Below, in pieces: positions 7,735 to 15,718 of a DNA stretch of 41,607 bases. The translations under genes and the position numbers were made by a program. Each line of letters starts with the position of its first letter. Position 1 is the first letter of the stretch. Below the pieces are notes generated by a model. The model did no database searches, was not told the DNA's origin, and worked only from the letters and a program-made list of their open reading frames with translations. The stretch is from an uncultured Erysipelotrichaceae bacterium (lineage in GTDB: Bacteria; Bacillota_I; Bacilli_A; RFN20; CAG-826): NCBI GenBank assembly GCA_947166565.1, contig CAMVEL010000017.1:1-41607 (forward strand). The letters run 5' to 3'.

Positions 7735-7887
7735 TTATTTAGGATCTTTTGTACCACAAGCAGGTGCTGGTTCTGGGTCTTTTGTACCACAAGCAGGTGC
7801 TGGTTCAGGATCCTTACTGCCACATGCTGGGGCTGGCTTCGGATCAGCGGAGCCACAAGCTGTGCTGAATAAGTTGAGCTCTAACAT
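7735..7887 (-). CDS. RiPP precursor peptide with four Cys-X3-Asp repeats
   Basis: A 50-residue peptide. Residues 1-9 (MLELNLFST) look like a short leader. Four units of consensus ACG(S/T)(K/A)DP(E/K)PAP start at residues 10, 21, 32 and 43; the last stops after DPK. The only cysteines are 11, 22, 33 and 44, each followed four residues later by Asp (15, 26, 37, 48), an exact 11-residue period. The ATG lies 10 nt after AAGGAGG. The maturase follows directly, so this is almost certainly its substrate. Cys-X3-Asp repeats are the crosslink sites of the ranthipeptide freyrasin (Cys S to Asp C-beta), so up to four thioethers are predicted. No Gly-Gly cleavage site, protease or exporter is seen nearby. 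The Pro/Ala linkers (PxPAP) would keep the rings apart. Confidence 0.9.
   Translation of the reverse strand: MLELNLFSTACGSADPKPAPACGSKDPEPAPACGTKDPEPAPACGTKDPK
7744..7842 (-). repeat. 33-bp tandem repeats encoding the peptide core
   Basis: Three 33-bp units lie head to tail at 7744-7776, 7777-7809 and 7810-7842. The first two match at 31 of 33 positions; the third is more diverged but codes for nearly the same 11 residues. A recent duplication within the core is the simplest explanation, and copy number may vary between strains. Confidence 0.9.
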
Positions 7888-7915
7888 ATTCTTTTTTCCT
7901 CCTTATCATTATTAT

Positions 7916-7973
7916 TTGTTTTTAATAATGGCAAAGCACTGTATAATATTAGACAAAGTGTCGGATTTTCATT
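7916..7973. promoter_or_regulatory. divergent promoters with TetR-type operator palindrome
   Basis: The 16-bp near-palindrome TGTATAATATTAGACA (7940-7955) has half-sites TGT(A/C)TAAT differing at one position, a typical size for a TetR-family operator. On the plus strand it contains TATAAT (7942-7947), a -10 for the regulator at 7974. On the minus strand it contains TATTAT, with ATGAAA 18 nt upstream, a possible promoter for the peptide gene. One bound dimer would block both. The regulator's own ribosome site is weak. Confidence 0.6.
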
Positions 7974-8555
7974 ATGAGTCAATATTTAGAAGCTAGAGAA
8001 AAAACCATCGAAAAGATTGAAAAAGCTTATTTTAGCTTATACATCAAAGATAAAAAAATTACCGTTAGTGAGATATGTAAAATCGCTGGTATACATCGTT
8101 CTACCTTTTACTTTTATTATGAATGGGTTGATGATGTTCTTGATGGCATTAAAAATAGATTACTAAACAATTTAGTAAATATTGTCGAAAGTAAAGATAG
8201 AGACGATCGAGATTTTCGTAAGATTCAACTTAATCTCCGTCAAATGTTTAAAATAGACCGTTATTATTTAGTTCCCCTAGTGCTTGAACAAAGAGGTGGG
8301 AAATTCGCTGTGCAATATCGTGAATATCTTAAAGAAAAATTCGCTGAAGATTTAGGATTAGATTATAAAACTGGCAACGACGTAAAAAACGATGTTGCTA
8401 ACTGTGTTTTATCTGGAATGATTGAAATCATGCTATATGAATTATCCAGTGAAATCATTCCGGAAGAATTCACATATATAATCGGTAGAGGAATTATTGA
8501 TAAAGGTGTTAATAAGACACTAAATGAAGATTTAAATATAAAATTTGGAAAATAA
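7974..8555 (+). CDS. TetR/AcrR-family transcriptional regulator
   Basis: A 193-residue protein with an N-terminal TetR-type helix-turn-helix (ITVSEICKIAGIHRSTFYFYY, about residues 29-49) followed by a helical domain that would form the ligand pocket and dimer interface. It is divergent from the peptide-maturase-oxidoreductase operon with 86 nt between the starts, and a 16-bp palindrome lies in that gap. The usual TetR arrangement is repression of the neighbouring operon and of itself, relieved by a small ligand; the ligand here is unknown. Start choice rests on reading frame and fold, as no good Shine-Dalgarno is present. AT content matches the cassette. The C-terminal domain matches no subfamily I recognise. 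Confidence 0.85.
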   Translation: MSQYLEAREKTIEKIEKAYFSLYIKDKKITVSEICKIAGIHRSTFYFYYEWVDDVLDGIKNRLLNNLVNIVESKDRDDRDFRKIQLNLRQMFKIDRYYLVPLVLEQRGGKFAVQYREYLKEKFAEDLGLDYKTGNDVKNDVANCVLSGMIEIMLYELSSEIIPEEFTYIIGRGIIDKGVNKTLNEDLNIKFGK

Positions 8556-8557
8556 AA

Positions 8558-8582
8558 ACAGTCCTGAATGTATCAGAACTGT
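8558..8582. terminator. hairpin terminator between regulator and tRNA-Arg
   Basis: ACAGTCCTGA (8558-8567) pairs with TCAGAACTGT (8573-8582) with one G-U/mismatch position and a 5-nt loop. On the minus strand TTTTTATTTT follows, making a good terminator for tRNA-Arg; on the plus strand the tail is only moderately T-rich. Confidence 0.75.
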
Positions 8583-8593
8583 AGTTTACATTT

Positions 8594-8670
8594 TGGCGCG
8601 CTTGACACGATTCGAACGTGCGACCCTCTCCTTAGGAGGGAGATGCTCTGTCCAGCTGAGCTACAAGCGC
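8594..8670 (-). tRNA. tRNA-Arg (anticodon CCU)
   Basis: A complete 77-nt cloverleaf with encoded CCA. The acceptor arms GCGCTTG and CAAGCGC pair fully, the T arm carries TTCGAAT, and the seven-base anticodon loop CTCCTAA gives anticodon CCU (reads AGG). A promoter TTGGAT-18-TATAAT lies just upstream. The 3' end of the gene faces the AT-rich RiPP cassette, a usual position for integrated elements. Confidence 0.95.
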
Positions 8671-8680
8671 AAGCGGCGTA

Positions 8681-8710
8681 ATTATAGGAGAGGCGAATCG
8701 TTTTATCCAA
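8681..8710 (-). promoter_or_regulatory. putative tRNA-Arg promoter
   Basis: On the minus strand TTGGAT (8710-8705), an 18-nt spacer and TATAAT (8686-8681) lie 10 nt before the tRNA 5' end. The next nucleotides give a start close to the mature tRNA. Confidence 0.55.
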
Positions 8711-8729
8711 TAGTTTTTGTTAAATGGAC

Positions 8730-9269
8730 CTAATTCAAAAATTCAACGGAGCCTGTGAGGATATCATAAACCGCTCCATCGACCGTCAATCCCTCTGTTT
8801 TGATCACCTTCTTTATTTTATTCATTTCATAACGGACATTGAGGATTTCTGCTTTCCTAGGATCTACTTCTTCCTTGATCGCGGCTTTGACGTCATCAAG
8901 CAAAGGACGGAGTTCTTCTTCGTCGATACCCTTCAACGCGGAATCGACCGCCCCACAATGGGTATGACCCAAAACGAGAACATAATGACAATGAAGGTGT
9001 TTAACGGCATAGGCGATGGAAGAAAGTTCGCCATCAAGGACAACGTTCCCGGCGCTACGGATAACGAATATGTCACCTAACGAAGCGGAGAAGATCGCTT
9101 CGACATTCACCCTTGAATCAGAACAGGCGATGACAATCGCATAAGGGTGCTGTCCATTTTCAACGAGGTATTCCCTTAGAGATTCATCGACATGGAGACT
9201 AGCAATAGGTGAGCCGGTGAATTTCAGATTCCCTTTCCTAAGATGTTCCCTGATTTCTTCTTTATCCAT
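8730..9269 (-). CDS. beta-class carbonic anhydrase
   Basis: A 179-residue enzyme from the ATG at 9269, chosen because GGGAG lies 6 nt upstream; an in-frame ATG at 9281 lacks such a site. Beta-carbonic anhydrases interconvert CO2 and bicarbonate using zinc held by two Cys and one His. The motifs are present: CSDSR (Cys49, Asp51, Arg53) and GHTHCGA (His102, Cys105). Asp-Arg of the first motif forms the gating dyad. There is no signal peptide, so it is cytosolic, probably supplying bicarbonate for carboxylation. The family is usually 180-220 residues, so this is a short but complete member. It is transcribed alone, between two tRNA genes. Confidence 0.93.
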   Translation of the reverse strand: MDKEEIREHLRKGNLKFTGSPIASLHVDESLREYLVENGQHPYAIVIACSDSRVNVEAIFSASLGDIFVIRSAGNVVLDGELSSIAYAVKHLHCHYVLVLGHTHCGAVDSALKGIDEEELRPLLDDVKAAIKEEVDPRKAEILNVRYEMNKIKKVIKTEGLTVDGAVYDILTGSVEFLN

Positions 9270-9324
9270 AATTTCTCCCATCGAATTAATTATCGTACTT
9301 CCTTTCCCGTTTCCAAAGGAAAAA

Positions 9325-9344
9325 CCACCGAATCGCTTCGGTGG
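9325..9344 (-). terminator. terminator after tRNA-Pro
   Basis: CCACCGAA (9325-9332) pairs perfectly with TTCGGTGG (9337-9344) around a 4-nt loop. On the minus strand it is followed by TTTTTCC, so it ends the tRNA-Pro transcript before the carbonic anhydrase gene. Confidence 0.9.
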
Positions 9345-9356
9345 TCATTAATTCGA

Positions 9357-9433
9357 TGGTCGGAACGGCGGGGTTCGAACCCGCGACCTCCTGGTCCCGA
9401 ACCAGGCGCACTACCAAGCTGTGCTACGTCCCG
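9357..9433 (-). tRNA. tRNA-Pro (anticodon CGG)
   Basis: A 77-nt cloverleaf with CCA encoded. The acceptor stem CGGGACG/CGTTCCG pairs with one G-U; the C1-G72 pair is seen. The T arm has TTCGAAC and the anticodon loop TTCGGGA gives CGG (reads CCG). A TATACT -10 with TTGAAT 18 nt upstream lies at the 3' end of polC, so the gene probably has its own promoter. Confidence 0.94.
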
Positions 9434-9472
9434 AAAGCGGATTTCTCCGCGGCGGAAAGTATAGCCTTCTCT

Positions 9473-12400
9473 TTAGAGGAATTCAAATAGAGACATCTGA
9501 TTTCTATCACGAAGAGGCTCCATACCGCCTTTATTGATCAAATCGTCGACGTTTGTGCGCGATAATTTGGTCCTAGCGAGCAAATCTTCCTTAGAAAGGA
9601 AAGGCTTTCCATCGCTTCTAGCTTCGACCACGCTGTTGCCGGCGGCAACACCGCATCCATCGATGACCGAGAATGGGGGGATGAGGCATTTATTGTAATG
9701 GTCAGGGATAAACATCTTACCATCAGACTTATAAAGGGAAATATTAGAGAAACTATATCCGCGTTCGACCATTTCCAAAGCGACGGTCAAAGTCGCCAGG
9801 ATATTGATTTCCTTGTTGGACAAAGGTTTTGCCCTATCGTTTCTCCTGCCATTAAGCTCATTGAGTTTGGTCTTGATGGCTTCTTCTCCCGCGATCATCG
9901 TCTCGATATCCCAATCGTCACTGCGGATTGAGAAGAAGACGGAATAGAATTCAAGGGGATAGTAGAGTTTGAACCAAGCAACACGCACGGCCATCATGAC
10001 GTAAGCGGTCGCGTGGCCGCGTGGGAAAAGATAAGCGATCTTCCTGCAGGATTCGATATACCATTCAGGAATCCCCGCTTCTCTCATGATCGGAAGGAAT
10101 TCCTCCTCTTTCTTACGGAAATTGCCCTTACGGACGGTTTCCATAATTTTGAAGGCAACGCCATTATCGATGCCCGCGGAGATAAGGTAGGTCATGATAT
10201 CGTCACGGCATCCGATGACGCCGTTGATGTCGGTTGTGCCGGAAGTGATGAGATCTTCGGCGTTGCCGCTCCAAACGTTGGTCCCGTGAGCCAAACCGGA
10301 AATGATCAGCAAATCGTTGAAGGTTCTTGGTGAAGCGACATTAAGCATCTGCTGGGCAAGACGCGTTCCGAATTCAGGAATCGCGAGGGCCCCGGTTTGC
10401 AAACCGAGATAATTCTCATGGAGGTTCAATTCCTTTGGCGAAACGAAAAGGGAAAGAACGCGTGGGTCGTTCATCGGAATGCTCTCAATCGGAACCTTGG
10501 TAAGGTCACGGTAATAACGCATAGCCATTGGGTCGACGTGTCCCAAAATATCAAGTTTCAAAAGCTCATCGTGCATGGAACGATAATCATAATGGGTTGT
10601 AAGCCATTCGGAATTCAAATCGTCGGCAGGATGCTGGATGGCCGTGAAATCGGTGACATCATGTTCTTTTGGAACGACGACGATGCCGCCTGGATGCTGT
10701 CCCGTTGTCCTCTTGACGCCTTCCACTTTGGAAGCGAGGAAATTGATCCATTGCCCATTTAATTCATTCGGGTCTTTGCCACGGACTTCGTAATAGTGTT
10801 TAACGTATCCGTAGGCGGTTTTCTCGGCAACCTTTTCGATTGTTCCGGCGCGGAATACCTTGTTTGCGCCAAGCAATATCTTGGTGTAATTATGGGCTTT
10901 ATGCTGGCTTTCATCCTCGAAGTTAAGGTCGATATCAGGAACTTTCTCGGCGTTGAATCCAAGGAAGGTTTGGAAAGGGATGTTTTGTCCGTTAGCCTCA
11001 AGTTTTTCATGGCAATGCGGGCATTCCTTATCAGGCATATCGAAGCCAGACTTATATTTGGTGGCATCGCCCCATTCAAAATAATGGCATTTTGGGCATC
11101 TATAATGAGGTGGCAATGGATTAACTTCCGTAATATCCGCCATAGTCGCGGCAAAGGAAGAACCGACCGACCCACGGGAACCGACGATATAATGCTCCGG
11201 TTCCTCCGCGGCCATTTTAATCAAGCAATGGGCGATGTAGTAAGTGACGGCATAGCCGTGATCAATGATACCGGAGAGCTCACGGGAAAGGCGTTCGTGG
11301 ACTTCGGCGACCCTCTTTTGGACTTCGGGATCAGGGTTGCCGCCATAACGGTCTTGGAAATTTTTCTCACATAAATCGCGCAAAATCTTTTCGGAATTCG
11401 GGAGGTTTTCGTTCGGAGTAAAGGTATCCTTGGAAACGGGAACGGCATCGGTTCCGATTTGGTCAGCGATCAAATTGGAATTGGTGACGACTATCTCTCT
11501 AGCGTACTCCTCACCAAGCCATGGGGCGAAGTCAGCGATCATCTCAGCGGTGGAGCGTAGGTGCTGGTCGGGGTTATCGAACCAAGGCATGTTGTTGCGC
11601 CTTGTCTTCCATAATGGGTGGTTTCTTTTTCCGATAGCCTGAGCCGTGATATAAACGTCGCGGATCAATTTATCCTCGGGGTTTACATAATGGCAGTCGC
11701 CTGTCGCAACCACTGGTTTTCCCGCGAGTTTCGCGGCTTGGATAATGCTATTTAGAATTTCAAGCAACTGCTCCTTAGAACGGATTTCTCCCATGTTCAA
11801 AAGATTTGAGTAGCAAGACAAAGGTTGTATCTCAATGAAATCATAGAATTCCATTGCTTTAGCAAGCGTCTCGACGGATTCCGATTGGGCCATGTCGAAG
11901 ATTTCGCCATTTTGGCAAGCGGAACCAATCAAGATGTTCTCGTGGAACTCATTTAATAAATCGCGCGGGGTTCTTGGCAAAAGCGGACTGCCAGAAAGAT
12001 AATCGGTTTCCCCAAGGGAGATAATTTTATTTACGGCGCGAAGACCGGCAGCGTTTTTAACAAGAACCGTAGCGTGTTTTTCACGTAGATGACCGACATA
12101 GCCATGGAAGGCATCAAATTGCTTTTTATAAAGCACGGGGTCGCTATCTTTGATACTTTCATCTGGTTTTGGAACCATCAAGGAAGCCAAATCGCAATGT
12201 CTAATGCCCGGTTTTTGCTCTTCGAGCATAGCCAAAATCGATTGCCACCCTTCATTAAGCTTGCTCGCGTCATAGATCGCTTCATGAGCGTCGTCTTTGT
12301 TATAGATATTCAGGCCTAAATGCCTAAGCATCGCGCCTTCGTTATGGACGGCTTTTTCAGGGAAAAGATAATGTGACAAGGCAAGGGTGTCGATAATGGG

Positions 12401-14275
12401 ATTTGAGATCGGAGGATATCCATGCCTTTCCAAAGCGGCATTTATAAAGCCGATATCGAACGTCGCGTTATGGGCGACGAGGATGCAGCCTTTGAACATT
12501 TCCAAAATCTTCGGAAGGATTTCTTCTTCGGATGGCTGGCCTTCAAGCATATCATCAGTGATGTGGTTGATTAGTTTTGAGCCTTCGCTCATCGGAATCT
12601 TCGGGTCGATATAGGTATTCCACTGACGGATGACTTGGCCGTTTTGGACGATGAGGCCGCCAAATTCGACAACGCGGTCAAAACGGGGGACAAGGCCTGT
12701 GGTTTCGGTATCGAATACGCAATATTTCGCGTCTTTTAAGGGGATTTCCGAAGGGTTTGTGATGTATTTTTGGGCAAGGTCAACCATGTAAACCTCAACG
12801 CCGTAAATCGGTTTTATGCCGGCTTTGGCACAGGCTTCCTGAGCGGCAGGAAGGGATTGCAGTGAGCCATGATCCGTAACGGCAATCGCAGTCATCCCCA
12901 TGTGTTTGGCGAGTTTGACATAGTCACCGATTTCGGAAACACCGTCCATGGTTGACATCTTTGTGTGAAGATGAAGTTCAACGCGCTTTATGGGTTCTGG
13001 GTCTTCGCGCATCTCCTTTGGAGGAAGTTCATTTAGGAAATGGCAAAAAATGGTCTTCTGATGGTTGTAAGAATCTTCATCGAGGCCGCCTCTAATACGG
13101 ACCCTGGTTCCTTTGGCGATTGAAGCAACCTTCTCAGGAGGTAGACCTGGAGAAGACATAACGGATACGACAATCGCGTTTTTTCCATCGGATACGCCAA
13201 TGCGGTTCATTTGTTTTCCGCGTTTGGTTAGACGAGGATCGACGGAGAAGACCTCGCCGACAAAGTCCACATTGTGATTGCCTTTAAGAGCGAAGATATC
13301 ATCTATCGAATTATAGACTTCGTAATCGCCTTTTTTGAAAACCCTAGCCCTTCTTTGGGCTTCTTCCCATTCGTGAAGGTTCCTTTCCTGCTCTTCGAGG
13401 ATATGTTCTTCGCCAAGCCTTTGTTCTCTTTCGGCGTCTTGACGAATCATCTCTTCACCGGTTAGCTCCTCTTTTTCGTCTTCATCTTCGTAATATGAGG
13501 AGTCGATGCTTCCTTCCGCTTCTTCATTCTCGGAAGGCTCATAGGAATAATCCTCTTCTTCGACTTCAGCCTCCATGAGTTCAAGTTCTTCTTGGGAAGG
13601 CATAGGAGGAAGCTCCTCTTCCTTTTCCTCAATATGCGTGGAGTCTTCGACTTCTTCAGCTACTTCTTCTTGAGGCTCTTCTTTGACTTCATCTAAGTCA
13701 GGCGTGTCCTCTTTTTCTTCAAAAGAGGATTCCCGTTCTTCTAATTTAACAACAGGCTCCTCAGCAGTTTCAGGTTGCTTTTCTTCAATAGTTGATACAG
13801 GGGTAGCCTGTTTTTCTTCTTTTGGGGTTGGTTTTATAACTTCGACGATTTTGATTTTGTAGTTGATTAATGAAAGGACTTCGCGGAAATCGGCGATGCG
13901 CGGAGAAATATCCTCTTTCATCTTTTCGCTTTCGTAATCGACTTCAATCGTATTGATTTCAATCGGACCGAACCTAAAGGAAACGGGGACGTAGAAATTC
14001 TTGACATACCACGCTTCAAAAAGAGGGGCAAAGTCATCGACGGTAGCTTCTCCGTTTGGATAAAAGAAACGGATCGTGTATGGGTATTGGATGGAGCTAA
14101 GTCCATAAATGAAATCATCCAAAAGGTCGAAGTCCCATAATGAGTCCTTTTCGATCATCATGTTGGCCTTTCCCTTTTCGTATTCATCCATGGCCACCAA
14201 GCTGAAGTCCATATCAAAACGACTGAGGTCGCTTAAACCTAAGGAGCGGAGAAAGCCTTCCATTTTCTTGTTCAT
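9473..14275 (-). CDS. polC: DNA polymerase III alpha subunit, Gram-positive type (PolC)
   Basis: A 1600-residue replicative polymerase from the ATG at 14275, 6 nt after GGAGGG; a TTG two codons earlier touches the ribosome site and is unlikely. Domains in order: N-terminal domain (~1-145), an unusually acidic Glu-rich linker (~150-310), OB fold (~330-420), PHP domain beginning ELHLHTKMSTMDG (~435) that is split by a DEDD 3'-5' exonuclease (FDTETTGL, ~523), then the polymerase with SRGSVGSS and the catalytic PDIDLNF. The exonuclease insertion is the mark of PolC as opposed to DnaE. It acts with the sliding clamp and clamp loader at the fork. It is the last gene of the rpsB-to-polC run, 12 nt after rseP; proS, often between them, is absent. 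Confidence 0.97.
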   Translation of the reverse strand: MNKKMEGFLRSLGLSDLSRFDMDFSLVAMDEYEKGKANMMIEKDSLWDFDLLDDFIYGLSSIQYPYTIRFFYPNGEATVDDFAPLFEAWYVKNFYVPVSFRFGPIEINTIEVDYESEKMKEDISPRIADFREVLSLINYKIKIVEVIKPTPKEEKQATPVSTIEEKQPETAEEPVVKLEERESSFEEKEDTPDLDEVKEEPQEEVAEEVEDSTHIEEKEEELPPMPSQEELELMEAEVEEEDYSYEPSENEEAEGSIDSSYYEDEDEKEELTGEEMIRQDAEREQRLGEEHILEEQERNLHEWEEAQRRARVFKKGDYEVYNSIDDIFALKGNHNVDFVGEVFSVDPRLTKRGKQMNRIGVSDGKNAIVVSVMSSPGLPPEKVASIAKGTRVRIRGGLDEDSYNHQKTIFCHFLNELPPKEMREDPEPIKRVELHLHTKMSTMDGVSEIGDYVKLAKHMGMTAIAVTDHGSLQSLPAAQEACAKAGIKPIYGVEVYMVDLAQKYITNPSEIPLKDAKYCVFDTETTGLVPRFDRVVEFGGLIVQNGQVIRQWNTYIDPKIPMSEGSKLINHITDDMLEGQPSEEEILPKILEMFKGCILVAHNATFDIGFINAALERHGYPPISNPIIDTLALSHYLFPEKAVHNEGAMLRHLGLNIYNKDDAHEAIYDASKLNEGWQSILAMLEEQKPGIRHCDLASLMVPKPDESIKDSDPVLYKKQFDAFHGYVGHLREKHATVLVKNAAGLRAVNKIISLGETDYLSGSPLLPRTPRDLLNEFHENILIGSACQNGEIFDMAQSESVETLAKAMEFYDFIEIQPLSCYSNLLNMGEIRSKEQLLEILNSIIQAAKLAGKPVVATGDCHYVNPEDKLIRDVYITAQAIGKRNHPLWKTRRNNMPWFDNPDQHLRSTAEMIADFAPWLGEEYAREIVVTNSNLIADQIGTDAVPVSKDTFTPNENLPNSEKILRDLCEKNFQDRYGGNPDPEVQKRVAEVHERLSRELSGIIDHGYAVTYYIAHCLIKMAAEEPEHYIVGSRGSVGSSFAATMADITEVNPLPPHYRCPKCHYFEWGDATKYKSGFDMPDKECPHCHEKLEANGQNIPFQTFLGFNAEKVPDIDLNFEDESQHKAHNYTKILLGANKVFRAGTIEKVAEKTAYGYVKHYYEVRGKDPNELNGQWINFLASKVEGVKRTTGQHPGGIVVVPKEHDVTDFTAIQHPADDLNSEWLTTHYDYRSMHDELLKLDILGHVDPMAMRYYRDLTKVPIESIPMNDPRVLSLFVSPKELNLHENYLGLQTGALAIPEFGTRLAQQMLNVASPRTFNDLLIISGLAHGTNVWSGNAEDLITSGTTDINGVIGCRDDIMTYLISAGIDNGVAFKIMETVRKGNFRKKEEEFLPIMREAGIPEWYIESCRKIAYLFPRGHATAYVMMAVRVAWFKLYYPLEFYSVFFSIRSDDWDIETMIAGEEAIKTKLNELNGRRNDRAKPLSNKEINILATLTVALEMVERGYSFSNISLYKSDGKMFIPDHYNKCLIPPFSVIDGCGVAAGNSVVEARSDGKPFLSKEDLLARTKLSRTNVDDLINKGGMEPLRDRNQMSLFEFL

Positions 14276-14287
14276 ACGCAACCCTCC

Positions 14288-15718
14288 TTAGAATAATCCA
14301 ATGATGTCCTTAACGGTTATGAAAATCATTAAACCGAAAAGGAGAATGAGGCCAACGAAACTAATCGTGTTTTTGACTTTGGATGGTATTTCTTTACGGA
14401 AAATGCCTTCGACGGCCAATGTTAGCAATTGCCAACCGTCAAGGCCGGGGAAAGGAATGAGGTTAAAGAAGCAAAGGTTAATGGAAAGCATACCCGCCAT
14501 AAAGAAGATGCGGGCCGCGCCCCCTGTTGCGGTAATGGTAGGTAAGGCCGCGGTTATTCCGACAATTCCAGAAAGGTTTTTAAAGCCTTGGGTGAATATT
14601 GAGCCGATTCCTTGGACTATGGCCCCACAAGCATAAGGGACGTCAGAGGCCCAAGCCTGCCAAGCCCTACTCCATCCAAGAAAACCTGAAATAACGGATA
14701 TTTTTACTCCATATCCTTCGGCTTCGACCCATTTACCGCCTTTTGCTTCCAAGATGATTTGGACATTGGCGGATTTGTTCTTGGCAACATCGACGAAATC
14801 GATGGATTCACGGGTCTCGCCAGAAAGGAAAGATAACGGCATAAGACGCATGTTGATGGTAACCTTGGTTCCATCGGTCACATTCTTTACCTGAAAGTAA
14901 TTGGCGTTTTCGACATCGCTTTTTGAAACGATTGCGTTATACCCAAGTTGATTATGGAGGGCTTCATAATAAGCGTTTTCTTCGGTTAGAACGGTCTCAG
15001 GATAGAAAAGAATTGAGGAAGCTAGGGTGTGTTCATCAATAAGGCTTGATGGATAATAAGCGGCTACCCTTTCATTAGCGGTCCCATCTATTATTACTCC
15101 GTCCGTAATGAAAACGGATTGGCCCGTTGTTCCCTGGTATAAAACCGCCGGGAACGGAATGACATATTCGTTTGGCGTCGTCTCCGCTAAAGCGGGGTTA
15201 CCGGCAATGGCCGCGTCAATTTGTTCGATTATCTTATTCCCATATTGGGAAACGGTAGCGAAAGAAGTCGAAACGGTAGTCGAATTTGATTGGATCTGTG
15301 AGGCTCCGTAGCCGTAATAATACTGAGGAAAAGCTATGTTGCTTATGAAGATCAGAATCAATCCTAATACGAAGTTGACGGTGACGCCGGCCACCATGAT
15401 GATGGCTTGCTTCCATTTTTTGATGTTTCTGAGGCTTCTGCTAGGATCAGGTTCGTCCATTCCTTCAGGAACGGCCCCTTCTTCTCCATACATGGAAACA
15501 TAGCCACCAAGAGGTACGACACCAATACAGAAATAGGTTTCGCCGTTTTTTCTCTTTTTCCTAAGGATTTTAGGACCGAAGCCGATGGAATATTCAAAAC
15601 AATAAACATTGAAGGCCTTGGCCATTCCAAGATGACCGGCTTCATGTAAGGAAATCAAAACGCCCAAAATGACAATGATTTCGAGGATGGAGACTAAGAC
15701 TGATAAAAACGGATTCAT
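14288..15718 (-). CDS. rseP: site-2 intramembrane zinc metalloprotease RseP/RasP
   Basis: A 476-residue membrane protease that cuts anti-sigma factors and remnant signal peptides inside the membrane. The first hydrophobic segment carries HEAGH (residues ~25-29), the zinc ligands and catalytic Glu; the C-terminal segment carries NLIPFPGLDGWQL, which supplies the third ligand (Asp). GGYVSMYGEEG is the typical loop after the first helix. The middle (about 130-370) is extracytoplasmic and larger than a single PDZ domain, though no clear PDZ GLGF-like motif was picked out. The start has GGAGGT at good spacing and overlaps the dxr stop by 4 nt, so translation is coupled. Confidence 0.92.
   Translation of the reverse strand: MNPFLSVLVSILEIIVILGVLISLHEAGHLGMAKAFNVYCFEYSIGFGPKILRKKRKNGETYFCIGVVPLGGYVSMYGEEGAVPEGMDEPDPSRSLRNIKKWKQAIIMVAGVTVNFVLGLILIFISNIAFPQYYYGYGASQIQSNSTTVSTSFATVSQYGNKIIEQIDAAIAGNPALAETTPNEYVIPFPAVLYQGTTGQSVFITDGVIIDGTANERVAAYYPSSLIDEHTLASSILFYPETVLTEENAYYEALHNQLGYNAIVSKSDVENANYFQVKNVTDGTKVTINMRLMPLSFLSGETRESIDFVDVAKNKSANVQIILEAKGGKWVEAEGYGVKISVISGFLGWSRAWQAWASDVPYACGAIVQGIGSIFTQGFKNLSGIVGITAALPTITATGGAARIFFMAGMLSINLCFFNLIPFPGLDGWQLLTLAVEGIFRKEIPSKVKNTISFVGLILLFGLMIFITVKDIIGLF

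Noticed and set aside
7744-7842. CRISPR-like look of the 33-bp repeats
   Set aside because: Units are contiguous with no spacers and translate as a periodic peptide.
8545-8733. 62-residue forward reading frame over the tRNA-Arg locus
   Set aside because: It is antisense to a perfect tRNA cloverleaf and has no ribosome site.
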